From JAPSGM01 sp036258735 (GTDB lineage Bacteria; Chloroflexota; Limnocylindria; QHBO01): a stretch of DNA of 38,445 nucleotides. Positions within the stretch are counted from its first letter, which is position 1. Each line of letters starts with the position of its first letter. The stretch lies in assembly GCA_036258735.1 (NCBI GenBank), contig DATADC010000200.1, positions 1-38,445 on the forward strand, read 5' to 3'. Below the pieces are notes generated by a model. The model worked only from the letters and a program-made list of their open reading frames with translations, did not search any database and was not told where the DNA came from. Shown one piece after another: positions 38,151 through 38,445 of this stretch. A program made the position numbers and the translations under genes.

Positions 38151-38445
38151 CAGCCCTGGCCCGATGCCTCCGGGTCCACGCCCGCCTCGTGCAGCGCGTC
38201 CTCGAGCGCGATCTCGCGCTTGGCCACCCGCAGCTTGAGCTCCGACGGCAGCCGCTGCATGAGCGCCAGCTTGCGCTGGGCCTCGGCCCGCCGCGCCTCC
38301 TTGGGGTCGATGGCCGGCGGCGCAGCGTCGGCGGCGGTACGCGGCGCGGCCGGCTGCGTATCGGCGCCCGGAGCGCCGCCGATGAGGTCGCGCGCCTCGG
38401 CCGCCCCGGCGACGAGCAGATCCCGTTCGCCAACCTCGGCGAGAC
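38150..38445 (-). CDS. C-terminal end of an upstream ORF, probably a 2-oxoacid oxidoreductase subunit (partial)
   Basis: The frame entering from the window end and stopping at TGA 38152-38150 codes for the last 97 residues of a protein. An Ala/Pro-rich linker (about 30-46 of the fragment) joins an entering helix (ERDLLVAGAAEARDL) to a charged coiled segment, PKEARRAEAQRKLALMQRL followed by ELKLRVAKREIALEDALHEAG. I do not recognise this tail. Its TGATG coupling to the gamma-subunit gene makes an alpha or beta subunit of the same enzyme the natural guess. The helical tail may serve subunit contact. Start and true identity are outside the window. Confidence 0.5.
   Translation of the reverse strand, partial: LAEVGERDLLVAGAAEARDLIGGAPGADTQPAAPRTAADAAPPAIDPKEARRAEAQRKLALMQRLPSELKLRVAKREIALEDALHEAGVDPEASGQG

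Overview
This is a GC-rich (roughly 70 %) bacterial chromosome window with densely packed genes, frequent GTG/TTG starts and many 4-base start/stop overlaps. No plasmid, phage, IS, CRISPR, rRNA or tRNA signal was seen. Two LLM-class (F420-type) oxidoreductases, an F420-type PPOX protein, a MoxR/vWA pair of the mycobacterial Rv0958/Rv0959 kind and very short or absent 5' leaders point to an F420-using actinomycete or, as I favour, a soil/freshwater Chloroflexota lineage (Limnocylindria-like). That placement is an inference from gene content; no marker gene is present.

Layout. 1-1805: the 3' end of an acetoacetyl-CoA synthetase faces an acyl-CoA dehydrogenase, with a 131-bp nested repeat/hairpin element between them; a 42-residue basic ORF follows. 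2060-8579: a polyamine-type ABC transporter operon (ATPase, Tat lipoprotein, two permeases) is overlap-coupled to a MerR+XRE+cupin regulator and a class III (GABA-type) aminotransferase, then a single-domain response regulator. 9059-17945 (minus): a long run that, in transcription order, holds aldehyde dehydrogenase, SWIM zinc-finger protein, a secretion-ATPase-like P-loop protein, a MoxR-type AAA+ ATPase, a DUF1232 protein, a von Willebrand A protein, an LLM oxidoreductase, two small unknown proteins and a flavin reductase-like protein. 17946-18182 is a divergent promoter region with a 16-bp tandem repeat. 18183-20256: GNAT, LLM oxidoreductase and PPOX protein. 20436-22265 (minus): thiolase and an XRE-cupin regulator, the latter divergent from a second polyamine locus (22395-26690: FAD amine oxidase, lipoprotein SBP, two permeases, no ATPase). 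26698-30189 (minus): HdeD-like membrane protein, DUF2277 protein, HAD phosphatase, PaaH-like 3-hydroxyacyl-CoA dehydrogenase, PaaG-like crotonase. 30316-34032: an NTF2-like protein, then a minus-strand operon of ferredoxin, EthD-like protein, crotonase with a zinc ribbon, crotonase and tandem GNAT. 34153-36438: a secreted M4 metalloprotease. 36623-38445: a DapA-family aldolase facing a 2-oxoacid:ferredoxin oxidoreductase gamma subunit and the end of its upstream partner.

How it fits together. Two polyamine importers, an amine oxidase, an aminoaldehyde-type dehydrogenase and a GABA-type aminotransferase make a plausible route from putrescine-like amines to GABA and succinate semialdehyde, with two different cupin-bearing regulators as sensors. 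The acyl-CoA dehydrogenase, three crotonases, hydroxyacyl-CoA dehydrogenase, thiolase and acetoacetyl-CoA synthetase supply beta-oxidation or phenylacetate-type acyl-CoA degradation, with ferredoxin and a 2-oxoacid oxidoreductase nearby. The least understood unit is the SWIM / P-loop ATPase / MoxR / DUF1232 / vWA block, which reads as one translationally coupled machine. A recurring signal is a TAnnnT hexamer exactly 7 nt before the start codon of six genes, suggesting widespread leaderless transcription.
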